Shown: in pieces, positions 19,585 through 28,503 of the stretch
How positions within the stretch are numbered: the first letter of the stretch is position 1
How the letters are laid out: the number at the start of each line of letters is the position of its first letter
Assembly (NCBI RefSeq): GCF_018263925.1
Contig: NZ_JAEVHF010000003.1
Location: 124,001-188,000, forward strand
Length of the DNA stretch: 64,000 nucleotides
Reading direction: 5' to 3'
Origin: Kistimonas asteriae
GTDB taxonomy: Bacteria; Pseudomonadota; Gammaproteobacteria; Pseudomonadales; Endozoicomonadaceae
The notes under the pieces: model-generated
The model's database searches: none
Seen by the model: the letters and a program-made list of their open reading frames with translations, nothing else
Told to the model about the DNA's origin: nothing
Translations under genes and position numbers: made by a program

Positions 19585-20292
19585 TTACCAGTCCATGACC
19601 TGTTTGACGAACGGTACACTCAACTTCCGTTTTGCCCTTAAGGTGGCGCCATCCAGTCGCCCCAACACGTCAAAGAGGTATTGCATGTCCCGTGAACCCC
19701 GATGCAAGATATACCGCGCCACTTCATCAGACATATCCATACCACGAAGGTGCGCCCGCAATCGCAACGCCATGATCTTTTCCTGATCAGTGAGCGGCTC
19801 AACATGAAACACCATGCCCCAGCTCATACGTGACACCAGGTCAGGCAGGCAGATATTCAACTGGCGGGGAGCCACTTCAGCCGCTACCAGCAGCCGATTG
19901 CCTTTTTCCCGTAGTTTGTTGAACAGGTGAAAGAACGCTTCTTCCCAGGCCCGATTGCCCGCTATGGCGCTGATATCATCAATACAGACCAGCCTGAGGG
20001 TTTCAATGCCTTCAAGCAGTCTCGGCGGGTAGTCCGCCAACTCTTTCATGGGGAGGTAAATACTGCGCTGGCCCATGGCGTCAGCCTGATGGCAGGCAGC
20101 CTGCAACAGGTGACTGCAACCAACGCCGGGGGAACCGTAAAGATAGATGAACTGCTCAGGCGTCACACCTGCCGGATAGCGCTCAACGTCCAGCATATTG
20201 ACCAACGCCTCATTACGCCCAGCGTAATAATTGGCGAATGTCGCATCATCTCGTAACTGGACACCAAGTGGTAGTTGCAACGGCAAACTCAT
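19585..20292 (-). CDS. hda: DnaA regulatory inactivator Hda
   Basis: A 235-residue AAA+ protein related to DnaA domain III. The N-terminal QLPLGV (residues 6-11) is the beta-clamp-binding motif, Walker A is the degenerate GSPGVGCSHLL, Walker B is LVCIDDI, and sensor 2 is near RGSRDMQYLFDVLGRLD. With the DNA-loaded sliding clamp it stimulates hydrolysis of DnaA-bound ATP, preventing over-initiation. It follows the AI-2E family gene on the same strand with a 44-bp gap, an order known from Pseudomonas. Confidence 0.93.
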   Translation of the reverse strand: MSLPLQLPLGVQLRDDATFANYYAGRNEALVNMLDVERYPAGVTPEQFIYLYGSPGVGCSHLLQAACHQADAMGQRSIYLPMKELADYPPRLLEGIETLRLVCIDDISAIAGNRAWEEAFFHLFNKLREKGNRLLVAAEVAPRQLNICLPDLVSRMSWGMVFHVEPLTDQEKIMALRLRAHLRGMDMSDEVARYILHRGSRDMQYLFDVLGRLDGATLRAKRKLSVPFVKQVMDW

Positions 20293-20336
20293 ATATCAAC
20301 GACTGTGATGACAGCATCTTTGCAGCCCATACCATA

Positions 20337-21413
20337 TCACGACTTACGGCTGGCATGATACAGGTGACTCTCCTTATAGTTGCGGTGCAAATGAACCAGC
20401 AACACCATGATGACAGCCGCCACAGGCAGCGCCAGCAGGATACCGACAAAACCGAACAACTGACCGCCGGCCATGATGGCAAAGATTACCGCCACAGGGT
20501 GCAGACCAATTCGGTCGCCCACCAGCAGCGGGGTCAGCACCATCCCTTCCATCATCTGACCAATGCCAAAAACAATCACCACGCCGAGAATCGGCCACCA
20601 GCTGTCGAACTGGAAGAACGCCGTCACCAGCGCCACACCGATACCCACAATAAAGCCCATATAAGGCACGATACTGGCCAGACCGGCAATCAAACCAATC
20701 AAAATGGCAAACTGTAACCCGAGCAACCACAAGCCAGTACCATAGATAATGCCCAGCAGGAACATGACCATCAGCTGCCCCTTAAGGAAGGCACCCAGCA
20801 CGTCATCACATTCACGAGCCAGAACCATCGCCGTTGGCTCAATATTCCGGGGCAGCAGCGCACGAATATTCTCAATCATTCGGTCCCAGTCTCTGAGCAG
20901 ATAGAAACTGACCACCGGAATCAGAAACAGGTTGGCGAGAAATCCGGCCAGCGCCATGCTCGATGCCGACACCGAGCGACCTACCCTGGCCAGGATACCA
21001 CCCGCCTGCTGCCACTCATGTCCCAACCGGGTACTGAGCTCCCGAAGGTTGAATAGCTCAGGATCCAGATTCACATAGGCCGACAACCGGGGCACCAGGT
21101 TATTCTGCAGCCAGTCTCCCCAATGGGGCAATAATGTAATGACCACCTTGATCTGGTTCACGATCATGGGAATCAAAACCAGCAGTGTCACCACCAGCAA
21201 CAAACTGACCACAATGAAGACGGTGGTCACCGCCAGCGTTCGGGATAATCCCAGCCGCTCCAGTCGATCCGCCACCGGATCGCCCAGATACGCCAGCACC
21301 ACACTGACCAGGAAAGGCGTCAGAATGGGCTGCAGCAGGTAAACAAAGAAACCGGTTACCAGCACAAAGCCAAGAATAAACCAGCGCTGCGTATAATCCC
21401 TGTCTGCATTCAT
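20337..21413 (-). CDS. AI-2E family transporter / PerM-like permease
   Basis: A 358-residue inner membrane protein of the AI-2E exporter superfamily. About eight membrane segments are visible (e.g. RWFILGFVLVTGFFVYLL, FLVSVVLAYLGDPVADRLERLG and the late IVPYMGFIVGIGVALVTAF). The GDPVADRLERLGLSRTLAV loop is characteristic. The substrate is not predictable; some members export AI-2, others move ions. It lies between DUF2066 and hda, all on the reverse strand, likely one operon. Confidence 0.9.
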   Translation of the reverse strand: MNADRDYTQRWFILGFVLVTGFFVYLLQPILTPFLVSVVLAYLGDPVADRLERLGLSRTLAVTTVFIVVSLLLVVTLLVLIPMIVNQIKVVITLLPHWGDWLQNNLVPRLSAYVNLDPELFNLRELSTRLGHEWQQAGGILARVGRSVSASSMALAGFLANLFLIPVVSFYLLRDWDRMIENIRALLPRNIEPTAMVLARECDDVLGAFLKGQLMVMFLLGIIYGTGLWLLGLQFAILIGLIAGLASIVPYMGFIVGIGVALVTAFFQFDSWWPILGVVIVFGIGQMMEGMVLTPLLVGDRIGLHPVAVIFAIMAGGQLFGFVGILLALPVAAVIMVLLVHLHRNYKESHLYHASRKS

Positions 21414-21488
21414 ACCGTGAATCCCTTTAATGACGGGTTAATCGCCCAGCCTTCCACGCCGGACTGTCGTTGATCATTGAACAACACA

Positions 21489-22613
21489 TTATTTCTGCCA
21501 CATATAATAGAGGTCAGGACGGCGAACAGGCTCACCCTCCGACACCTCCACCGGCGTCGCAGGCAGAGCGGGATAGGCTCTCGTCAGATTCCGGTCGAGA
21601 CTGATCTCTGCATCCACCTGCTCCGGACTGCCATCAATCACCAGATCCAGCGTCAGGGTATCGCCCTTAACACGCACCGGCATGACCGTGCGCACCGCTG
21701 TCAGGTTTTCAAGATAACGCAACAAGCCAGCATAATCATGCACATCATTGACGGCATTCACCTGCAATCGCAACGGATGTTCGGACGAACCATCGGACAG
21801 AATGGCATAAAATGCAGCAAGACGACTGGCGACCAGCGACAAGGCCCGGCTGGCAAACACATCCATGGTCACATCATTGATGTCTTCATTAAATACCTGG
21901 CCCCGGAATGCAAACATGACCCGACCGCTGACCTTATCCGGACCAGAAGAGTAAACCCGCATGGCTAAAACAGGATCCACCCCATAGCGTCCAGAGGCCT
22001 GCACGACGGGTGCCGGAAACAACCCCCAGAGTTCCGCCATGGATAATGACAGGCTGTCTTCCACATCCAGCAGCGGATAAAGTAATGGAACACCCCACTG
22101 ATCTGATGCCTTCTGCAAGGCGGCAACAACGGTTGAGGGACTTTCAGCGCCCAGCATCTGTCGACCGCCACGCTCTTCAGAGGCAACCCAGATCAGCGTT
22201 TCCGGCCGGTTATCACCCCATAGAGGCAGCTGATTATCATGTAACAACTTATTGACCGCGACCCGGTTAAAACTGACATCCAGCGTAAAACCTGGTTGGC
22301 GATTCGCCTGATCACCATCGCCAGCATTGATTTTTCGATAATCATACCGGCTAACCAGCACATCGGGTTTCTGCATGGCGATCCGAACTCCTTCACGCGC
22401 CGGCGCATCAATCTGCCCCGTCACCTTGATCACCACCTGCGCCAGCGCCTGTGAAAATGCCTGTGCACGACTTTCACGCCCCTGGTCAGGCACAATGACC
22501 TGAGCCTGGTACAGATTTTTGATTTCTGCGGCCTGCAGAGTAGGTGCGACCATGACACAAAAAAGTGCTGCCACCCACAATCTCACACCGAGACCCCATG
22601 AAAGTCTGGTCAT
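21489..22613 (-). CDS. DUF2066 exported protein
   Basis: A 374-residue exported protein. The ATG at 22613 is preferred because GGGGACAGGAA precedes it and it gives a clean signal peptide (MTRLSWGLGVRLWVAALF...TLQA). DUF2066 features include LYQAQVIVPDQGRESRAQAFSQALAQVVIKVTG and ETLIWVASEERGGRQML. Function unknown. In Pseudomonas this gene is divergently adjacent to purM; here about 7.4 kb of accessory DNA separates the two. Confidence 0.85.
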   Translation of the reverse strand: MTRLSWGLGVRLWVAALFCVMVAPTLQAAEIKNLYQAQVIVPDQGRESRAQAFSQALAQVVIKVTGQIDAPAREGVRIAMQKPDVLVSRYDYRKINAGDGDQANRQPGFTLDVSFNRVAVNKLLHDNQLPLWGDNRPETLIWVASEERGGRQMLGAESPSTVVAALQKASDQWGVPLLYPLLDVEDSLSLSMAELWGLFPAPVVQASGRYGVDPVLAMRVYSSGPDKVSGRVMFAFRGQVFNEDINDVTMDVFASRALSLVASRLAAFYAILSDGSSEHPLRLQVNAVNDVHDYAGLLRYLENLTAVRTVMPVRVKGDTLTLDLVIDGSPEQVDAEISLDRNLTRAYPALPATPVEVSEGEPVRRPDLYYMWQK

Positions 22614-22873
22614 TTCCTGTCCCCGAACAACGAATATCCCAAGTACACCGCGTTGCCACCAAACCTGTCGCCTGAGCATCGGGTGAAAAATCTGCGAAGA
22701 GTATAGGGTAACCGATTTTTTGCAAGCATCGGCACCTTTAGATCAACACTCTATTGAGAAGGTATCAGGTTGCAGCGAATTTCAGTGAAAGACTGGCATC
22801 AACACCAGGCCATGAATACCTGCATCCAGGTATTATCCATGTGAAGGAAAGAAATATAGGAAGGAATAAAGCG

Positions 22874-22913
22874 GGAAAAACATCATCATGCCGCCTCGCT
22901 TGAGACGGCATGC
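22874..22913 (-). terminator. Intrinsic terminator of grcA
   Basis: Hairpin CATGCCGcCTC / GAGaCGGCATG (22888-22913) just past the grcA stop; on the reverse strand a T-rich stretch (GTTTTTCCC) follows a few bases later. Confidence 0.75.
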
Positions 22914-22922
22914 AGCACCGGC

Positions 22923-23306
22923 TTACATGGAGCTGGTGAAGGTACGGGTAATAACGTCGCGCTGCTGCTCAAGCGTCAGAGAGTTGAAGCGCACAGCGTA
23001 ACCGGAAACCCGGATGGTCAGAGAAGGATAGTTCTCCGGGTTAGCAGCCGCATCTTCCAGCATTTCACGGGACAGAACGTTCACGTTCAGGTGCTGACCA
23101 CCTTCACGGACAGCCTGACCTTCAACGGGCAGTTCGCGGAAAGCGATCTCACCCAGCTCAGCCAGTGCAACTTCCTGGTCCTGGGCAAAGGTGTCACCTT
23201 TGGCGCACAGGCAGCGGGCAGTGGCGGCTTCTTCGTCCAGAAGCCAGATAGAATTCAACAGATCAGCGTTGGCGGACTGAGTGATCTGGATACCTTTAAC
23301 AGCCAT
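22923..23306 (-). CDS. grcA: Autonomous glycyl radical cofactor GrcA
   Basis: A 127-residue homologue of E. coli YfiD/GrcA, a spare C-terminal domain of pyruvate formate-lyase. It can replace an oxygen-cleaved PFL end and restore activity. The glycyl radical motif is RVSGYAVRF with Gly102, and [21 protein letters not shown] matches the PFL C-terminus. Its presence implies mixed-acid fermentation with PFL elsewhere in the genome. A strong terminator follows. It sits at the left border of the accessory block. Confidence 0.93.
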   Translation of the reverse strand: MAVKGIQITQSANADLLNSIWLLDEEAATARCLCAKGDTFAQDQEVALAELGEIAFRELPVEGQAVREGGQHLNVNVLSREMLEDAAANPENYPSLTIRVSGYAVRFNSLTLEQQRDVITRTFTSSM

Positions 23307-23507
23307 GGTACATCCCCTTTTTTACTGCTTAGGGTTCAACTTGGTTTGAATGCTACCAACAAAAGTTGAAAAAGGTAAGCCTTTAATTTACTGTTTTGCA
23401 CGGATATTCTTACGCGTTTATCTATCCACTGTTTTCATGGTGGTGAATCTTTCTTCCGACCGCTTCACCACTCCCCCATCGCTGTTGTCGTATGATGGAA
23501 TCCTCCC

Positions 23508-23774
23508 ATGCAATGTCACCGCATAGAAGAACTGATTGAACTGCTCAAGCCTGTCTGGCTGGCACACAACAACCTGAACCTGACACAAATGCTGGCTCAG
23601 CTGGCTGAAGAAGCGGGTTTTGATGGCCAGCTTTCAGACCTGACCGATGATGTGCTGATTTACCACCTGAAAATGCGTGGGACTTCGAAGGACACCATGA
23701 TCCCGGGCATTCAGAAAGATTGTGAGGAAGACTTTAAAAGTGCACTTTTGAAAGCACGCGGCATTCAATCCTAA
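23508..23774 (+). CDS. yihD: YihD family protein
   Basis: An 88-residue homologue of E. coli YihD (DUF1040). It matches through [40 protein letters not shown] and [22 protein letters not shown]. Function unknown. It is complete. Its last third is repeated as a decayed copy at 25489-25590, the footprint of a tandem duplication that copied the neighbouring ankyrin gene. It is convergent with ank1. Confidence 0.9.
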   Translation: MQCHRIEELIELLKPVWLAHNNLNLTQMLAQLAEEAGFDGQLSDLTDDVLIYHLKMRGTSKDTMIPGIQKDCEEDFKSALLKARGIQS

Positions 23775-23790
23775 GACGCTTTACTATAGC

Positions 23791-23818
23791 AATGCTGACC
23801 TATCAACAGGTCAGCATT
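23791..23818. terminator. Hairpin between yihD and ank1
   Basis: Perfect 11-bp stem AATGCTGACCT / AGGTCAGCATT with the 6-base loop ATCAAC, in the gap between the convergent yihD and ank1 stop codons. There is no clear T run, but the position suits a bidirectional terminator. Confidence 0.55.
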
Positions 23819-23830
23819 CACAAGAGCCGG

Positions 23831-25339
23831 TCAAACTCTACCAGATGGCGCATATTTCCCAAATTGCAAGAATCGAATCTTTGCTGGCGGCAAAGGTAAT
23901 AATTTGTCATTTTCCAAACATTCTTTATAGATAAATCGCAACGCGTGCACACCATACCGTTTATAGACACTACGCCATATAGACTGCCCAACTAAAGCAT
24001 GGAGACTGCAAACCATTTTTTTTTCATCAAGTTCGCTACTCCTCAGGCGGCCATCAAGAAGATTATCAAGACGCTGCCCAACACTCTGCAACTGAACGGA
24101 CAGCTGCAAAAGCACCAGCATTCGGGGATATCGATTTATAGCAATAGCTTCATCATGAAGCCAGCTTAAGCGAGCATTATAGCTAAGTAGTAATGCTGCC
24201 AATTGAATAGCAACCACGCTATTACAATCCGCAGCTCTTAACACTTTTTTCAAGGCTGTATCATTGAAGCCCCATGTTGTTATTTCCGTATCGGCTGTTC
24301 CGGAAGCCAATATCATTTCTGTTATTTCGTAATTCCTGAGATGTACCGCCAGATGAAGTGGTGCAGCACCATGATCAGTACTGTCTAGCCCAAACTCTCC
24401 TCGAGGAAAACGTTGTGAACATTGGTTACAGTTCACCTGCCTTGAAAGCAGCGCCTTAACTAAATCAGGACGCTGCACCTGTACAGAATAGTGAAGGGGA
24501 GTCTCATACAACGCAGTCTTTACATCACAATTGGCATCATAACGGATCAGCAATTCTAACATCCCGATATCACCGTTCTTAACTGCATCATGCACTGGCG
24601 TACGTTCAAAGAAAGAGGTTTTTGTATTAACATTCGCGCCCTTATCCAATAAAAAGGCAGCTATATGTCTATGCTGTTTCTTAACCGCCTGATGAAGACG
24701 GGTTTCATACTCTTTATTCTGAGCCTCAATATCAAAAGACATCCCCGCCTGTACCAGCCTCCGCACTACAGACAAATAACCACATCTAAAAGCCTCCTCC
24801 AATAAACGATTTTTCTCTTCAGGAACCGTCGTATCAGCAGCATGTAGCATTTCCAATATTTTTATATAGACATGGGAAGCATTTAGATCCGATCCAGCAT
24901 CCTCTGCCCCAGAAAAAACCAGATCATCAATAAGCAACCACTGTTCGCGCTCATCACCCCACATATACACCTTGACGGCGTTTTGAAGAAGAATACACAA
25001 ATTTAGACCATCACAGGTAAAAAAACACTTATAGAACAGGCTTACCTCCATTTCTCCAGCAGGTAGTCCCTTATCAGGTAAAATTGCATATTGCGGAAAT
25101 GAAATATTTCCCCCCAATAACCATTGAAATTTTTTTGTCTCATTTTCAACAACACGTTTTTCCAGCTGATACCTTTGACGGGCAATCGCAATCCGATACA
25201 TATTCTGGCGCCTGACAACTTCAGTCAAAAAACAAACATTTCGCCCCTGTTTTACAAAAGAAGCAGTCTCTTGAACTAGTTCTTTAGCCTGATATTGAGC
25301 CATCCTATAAGGTTTGTTCGCACCAGATACCGGATTCAT
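23831..25339 (-). CDS. Ankyrin-repeat protein with SOCS-box-like C-terminus (ank1)
   Basis: A 502-residue protein without a signal peptide. Residues 1-175 are a family-specific N-terminal region shared with the two neighbouring ankyrin genes (pattern LNLCILLQN..KVYMW....WLLIDDLV). Residues 178-395 hold about six ankyrin repeats (e.g. TPVHDAVKNGDIGMLELLIRYDAN, AAPLHLAVHLRNYEITEMIL). The end shows SLHALVGQSI (445-454) and LPLPPAKIRFLQF (481-493), which resembles the BC box (SLxxxCxxxI, here Val at the Cys position) and LPxP Cul5 box of animal ASB/SOCS proteins. If real, it could recruit a host Elongin BC-Cullin5 ubiquitin ligase to a target bound by the repeats. Secretion is inferred, not shown. 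The first ATG is chosen over Met13. Confidence 0.85.
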   Translation of the reverse strand: MNPVSGANKPYRMAQYQAKELVQETASFVKQGRNVCFLTEVVRRQNMYRIAIARQRYQLEKRVVENETKKFQWLLGGNISFPQYAILPDKGLPAGEMEVSLFYKCFFTCDGLNLCILLQNAVKVYMWGDEREQWLLIDDLVFSGAEDAGSDLNASHVYIKILEMLHAADTTVPEEKNRLLEEAFRCGYLSVVRRLVQAGMSFDIEAQNKEYETRLHQAVKKQHRHIAAFLLDKGANVNTKTSFFERTPVHDAVKNGDIGMLELLIRYDANCDVKTALYETPLHYSVQVQRPDLVKALLSRQVNCNQCSQRFPRGEFGLDSTDHGAAPLHLAVHLRNYEITEMILASGTADTEITTWGFNDTALKKVLRAADCNSVVAIQLAALLLSYNARLSWLHDEAIAINRYPRMLVLLQLSVQLQSVGQRLDNLLDGRLRSSELDEKKMVCSLHALVGQSIWRSVYKRYGVHALRFIYKECLENDKLLPLPPAKIRFLQFGKYAPSGRV

Positions 25340-25488
25340 AACTAGATTTAACCCTCTACAACATTTGTCATATTTCTCAAATAAAATAAGACAATCAAAG
25401 ATTAATCAACGTTCAAAACAGACCAGCAAGTTATTTCAACAGCATCAAGCCGTTGTCGGCATTCATTACATGTCAGTTCAAAGTCTGT
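25340..25488. other. ank1 upstream region, homologous to the ank2 upstream region
   Basis: AT-rich gap holding the ank1 promoter on the reverse strand. Bases about 25380-25488 resemble about 27340-27450 ahead of ank2 (shared AAATAAGAC, TTCAAAACA/TTCGAAACA, TGTCAGTT/ATATCAGTT), ending at the junction with the yihD remnant. Confidence 0.55.
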
Positions 25489-25590
25489 AAATGCACGGGA
25501 CAACGAAGGGCGCCATGGTCCCGGGCATTCAGAAAGACTCGAAGACGACTTTAAAATCGCTCTTTTGAAAGCCCGTGGCATTCAATCCCA
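25489..25590 (+). pseudogene. yihD: Decayed copy of the yihD 3' end
   Basis: A roughly 100-bp remnant matching the last third of yihD (23671-23772), including CCCGGGCATTCAGAAAGA, GACTTTAAAA and GCATTCAATCC. It has a 1-base deletion that breaks the frame, and the stop codon is lost. It stands in the same position relative to ank2 as intact yihD does to ank1. It is a scar of tandem duplication, not a gene. Confidence 0.9.
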
Positions 25591-25604
25591 GGTAACCATT
25601 GCAC

Positions 25605-25632
25605 GATGCCAGTAGAAGAAGATACTGGCATC
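25605..25632. terminator. Hairpin between the yihD remnant and ank2
   Basis: Perfect 10-bp stem GATGCCAGTA / TACTGGCATC with an 8-base loop, followed on the plus strand by TTTAAAT. It occupies the same position as the yihD-ank1 hairpin in the first unit, although the stem sequence differs. Confidence 0.5.
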
Positions 25633-25701
25633 TTTAAATAGACACTCCACACTCCGACCAAAGCTCCTTGCCCTGCAATAGCGTTAAATAGCTGACTCTC
25701 G

Positions 25702-27239
25702 TTAACGCGTTCCCAGCGAACCGAAGCGCAGGAAATCGATCTTCTTGTCAGGCAATCCTAAATGACGCCGGATTTCATCATAGTCATTAACATACAGCCA
25801 CTCCATCATTCGCAATCCCATGGAATGCCATAGTGACTCCCATATCCTCTGCGCAACTAACGCATGCAAACTGTTCACATTCAGCCTGTCGCCCTGGGCC
25901 AGAATGCTAAACATCCGACCATCCAGCGCATTTACGAGGGCCCGTCCAACATTCCCCTGATACAACAGCATTGCAAGCACTACCAGTACAGACCGAGACT
26001 GCTGCGCATCTATGCGCGGCTTTTCTGAATGCGAAAAAATATCTGGTGAATCAATCTGGGCCCTATATGATAACAGCAGAGCCATCACCTTCACCGGATC
26101 ACCATGTGTCTCACCCCAGAATGCTTTTTTCAGCGCCGTATAACGCCAGCCTTTTGTCTTGATATTGATATTCACTCCGTGCTGGAGTAAGCGCTTTATT
26201 ATCGGACAAATACCTTCATGTACTGCTATATGTATAGGTGCTGCGCCATGGTCAACACTGAAGGGGTGAAACTCGCTGACTTGACGACTAGTAACAAAAT
26301 TACATGCCGCATTGTAATTGAGCAGCACATCGACTGAATCCAGATCATGCGATCTTATGGCATGGCAAAGTGGTGACTCACCAACAACATTGGGAGCCTC
26401 ATAATCTGCACCGCTGCGAATCAGTAACTTGATAATGTCTGCGTTACCATTTATTGCCGCGCGCTGCACCGACGTTATACCCTCAAGACCTGGCTCCAGT
26501 CTGTTAACATCTGCCCCATGACGAATCAGATACTCAGCCTCACTGATTTGATTCCATACTACTGCCAATTGCAAAGCGGTTAACTCACCTGAATCATTCA
26601 CAAGATCAGGAGAAACACCTGCCTCGACCAACTTTCTTACGACCGGCAAGCAACCACAACGTGACGCTTTTTGTAACGCCTGAGCACAGACACGATAACT
26701 GCCAAGTTCTTCAATGTGTCGCCCACGCGTATTCATCACATCTGTCACTGTCAGCGTAAAATAAATTGCCAGAAGCGTTACCTCTGCTCCCCCCTTGCTA
26801 TCATCTATATTGACACGAATGTCATCTGCCAACTGCCACACTTTATTTTCAACATTCCACTCCAAACTTTTGATGCCATTATCAAAAAGCATACACAGCA
26901 TATGGCCATTATCTGAGAACTCGCACCGGCGTATTATATTAGCTCATCCCCTAGCACCTGCAAAGCGATTACTGATGGACACACTGGCGGCAAACAATAG
27001 CCATGAGGGACAGTATCAACCTCCAGCAAACATCGACGCCTGGCACAAAACAACTCAGCATTGTGTATGCGCATCCTCACATCATAATAAGCTTGTGCTA
27101 CCAGTCGTTGATTAAAGTGACCAACAATAGCTGATTTACTCTCACCCTTGCGAGCTGCACCACCCTGCACACCTACAACACATGATTGTTCATTTCGTAC
27201 AAAATAACCTCCATCACCTTCCCTGATGTTATTTGCCAT
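25702..27239 (-). pseudogene. Frameshifted ankyrin-repeat gene with SOCS-box-like C-terminus (ank2)
   Basis: Paralogue of ank1, split in two frames. The 5' frame starts at the ATG at 27239 (GAGG 7 bases upstream) and ends at a TAA at 26934-26936. The 3' frame opens behind a TGA at 26944-26946 and runs to 25702. The break therefore lies in 26934-26946, exactly where the conserved segment EFSDNGHMLCMLFDNG (ank1: FTCDGLNLCILLQN) begins. The 3' part (399 residues from its first Met, 26901) keeps about six ankyrin repeats (75-285) and ends in SLHALVAQRI (344-353) and LGLPDKKIDFLRF, again like an ASB SOCS box. There is no homopolymer at the break, so a real indel is more likely than a read error. 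The 3' part may still be translated from an internal Met. Confidence 0.82.
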
Positions 27240-27254
27240 ATCTAATCCTCGCAT

Positions 27255-27531
27255 AACCTAATAACACACCATATTTGAATGCCTGAATAACAGAACAACA
27301 TGCCAGAGAGTTCATACCCATTATTGAGTTTCTAACAATCAAATAAGACACCTATAAACGACATAAAGTTCGAAACAAACCTGCAAGATCAATCAGCAAC
27401 CTCCAACGGATGTCAGCATTTAGCACATATCAGTTTTGAACCTGAGGATTACCAGCATATCTATATCACAATGGAGCTTACCTTTATTCAACTGCTTCAT
27501 GTGCCACACAGAGGTAACATGGTGAACATAT
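27255..27531. other. Divergent region between ank2 and ank3
   Basis: 277 bp of AT-rich DNA with the promoters of both genes. Bases about 27340-27450 repeat the ank1 upstream sequence and mark the far end of the duplicated unit. Confidence 0.45.
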
Positions 27532-27702
27532 ATGGCTAGCAGCACCTCAACTCATGATGGGCACAATCCTCATTATTACACTCAACAAACCACAGCCACT
27601 AGACCGTTACTCAATCAAGACGTGGACAATCCTATAACTGCAGCGATGACCGCCTCCCTGAAAACCCAGCAAAAAGTACAGGTAACACGTGACCTTATAA
27701 TT
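27532..27702 (+). pseudogene. 5' fragment of ank3, cut by the IS1-family insertion
   Basis: 57 codons from the ATG at 27532 up to the IS border, ending in ...VTRDLII on the target duplication TTATAATT. Joined to the sequence after the IS with one copy of the duplication removed, the frame continues without change as ...DLIIRERRVTRFNQK. This restores a 455-residue ankyrin protein of the ank1 family. In the present DNA, translation would run on into the IS and stop at 27777. Confidence 0.9.
27695..27702. repeat. IS1 target-site duplication, left copy
   Basis: TTATAATT, identical to the copy at 28496-28503 on the far side of the element. Confidence 0.95.
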
Positions 27703-27782
27703 GGTAATGCCGCCAATGCGTTGATTGCAATACAGATCACAGATAGAACCGGTATATTGCTGTCGTTTTATCTGTAGGTTCT

Positions 27783-28058
27783 ATGGCAAAGATTGATGTT
27801 GTTTGTGCCCATTGTGATGGTACCAAAGCTGTTGTGAGAAACGGTAAAGCGCCCTCAGGTCTGCAACGTTACCTCTGTCGTGACTGCAAGCACAGCTTTC
27901 AGATCGAGTTCATCTACAACGCGAATCAGTCAGGAACCCATGAGCGGATTATCGACATGGCAATGAATGGTGCAGGGGTAAGAGACACAGGGCGAGTACT
28001 CAATATCAGTCCAAACACCGTATCCCGCCATTTAAAAAACTCTCTCCCCAACAAGTAA
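27783..28058 (+). CDS. insA: IS1 InsA (zinc-finger/HTH regulator of IS1 transposition)
   Basis: A 91-residue InsA-type protein. The N-terminal C2C2 zinc finger is CAHC...CRDC, and the helix-turn-helix is GAGVRDTGRVLNISPNTVSRHLK. Alone it binds the IS ends and represses; by -1 frameshifting at A-AAA-AAC (28034-28040) its N-terminal part is fused to the insB product to make the transposase InsAB'. Confidence 0.93.
   Translation: MAKIDVVCAHCDGTKAVVRNGKAPSGLQRYLCRDCKHSFQIEFIYNANQSGTHERIIDMAMNGAGVRDTGRVLNISPNTVSRHLKNSLPNK
28034..28040 (+). promoter_or_regulatory. Programmed -1 frameshift heptamer of IS1
   Basis: AAAAAAC in the phase A AAA AAC relative to insA. After the slip, reading continues without a stop through LSPQQVTSHPFEKARVELLCEMDEQW into insB. 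Confidence 0.9.
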
Positions 28059-28486
28059 CAAGCCATCCCTTCGAGAAGGCCAGGGTAGAGCTACTCTGTG
28101 AGATGGATGAGCAGTGGTCTTTTGTAGGGAACAAGCGGAATCAGCGGTGGCTGTTCTATGCTTGGGAGCCACGCTTCAAACGGGTCATAGCCCATGCATT
28201 TGGGCGAAGGGCTGAGTCTACACTCCAATCACTGCTCAGACTCCTTGAACCCTATAGTTTCAGCTTTTACTGTACTGATAACTGGCGTCCTTACACCTCA
28301 CACCTGCCGGAGAATCGACATGTCATTGGCAAGTTATTCACACAAAGAATTGAGAGAAACAATCTGACGTTACGTACACGTTTAAAAAGACTGGCTCGCA
28401 AAACGATTTGCTTTTCCCGCTCAGAGGAGCTTCACGATAAAGTCATTGGTGAGTTTATCTCTCGCACTCACTATCAACGTGTTTGA
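28041..28486 (+). CDS. insB: IS1 InsB transposase part (expressed as InsAB' by frameshift)
   Basis: Catalytic part of the IS1 transposase, in the -1 frame relative to insA; an internal ATG is at 28103. The family motifs are all present: MDEQWSFVG, QRWLFYAWEP, CTDNWRPY and FTQRIERNNLTLRTRLKRLARKT, plus SxELHDKVIG. The DDE acids are the Asp of MDEQW, the Asp of CTDNW and the Glu of RIERNN. No stop or frame lesion is seen, so it is probably functional. Confidence 0.93.
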
Positions 28487-28495
28487 TGCATTACC

Positions 28496-28503
28496 TTATA
28501 ATT
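28496..28503. repeat. IS1 target-site duplication, right copy
   Basis: TTATAATT, identical to 27695-27702. Confidence 0.95.

Larger units (their letters stand above)
27703..28495 (+). mobile_element. IS1-family insertion sequence, complete (793 bp)
   Basis: Ends are imperfect inverted repeats: left GGTAATGCCGCCAATGCGTT and, read inward from the right, GGTAATGCATCAAACACGTT (18 of the first 23 positions agree). It is flanked by an exact 8-bp direct repeat TTATAATT (27695-27702 and 28496-28503), within the usual IS1 target-duplication range. It contains insA and insB with the canonical frameshift signal. Both ends and the reading frames are intact, so the insertion looks recent and possibly active. 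It interrupts ank3. Confidence 0.96.

Noticed and set aside
23307..23507. FNR box upstream of grcA
   Set aside because: TTCAACTTGGTTTGAA is palindromic but does not fit TTGAT-N4-ATCAA.
27751..27783. IS left end placed at GGTATATTGC
   Set aside because: The repeat at 27703 matches the right end far better and gives an exact 8-bp target duplication.
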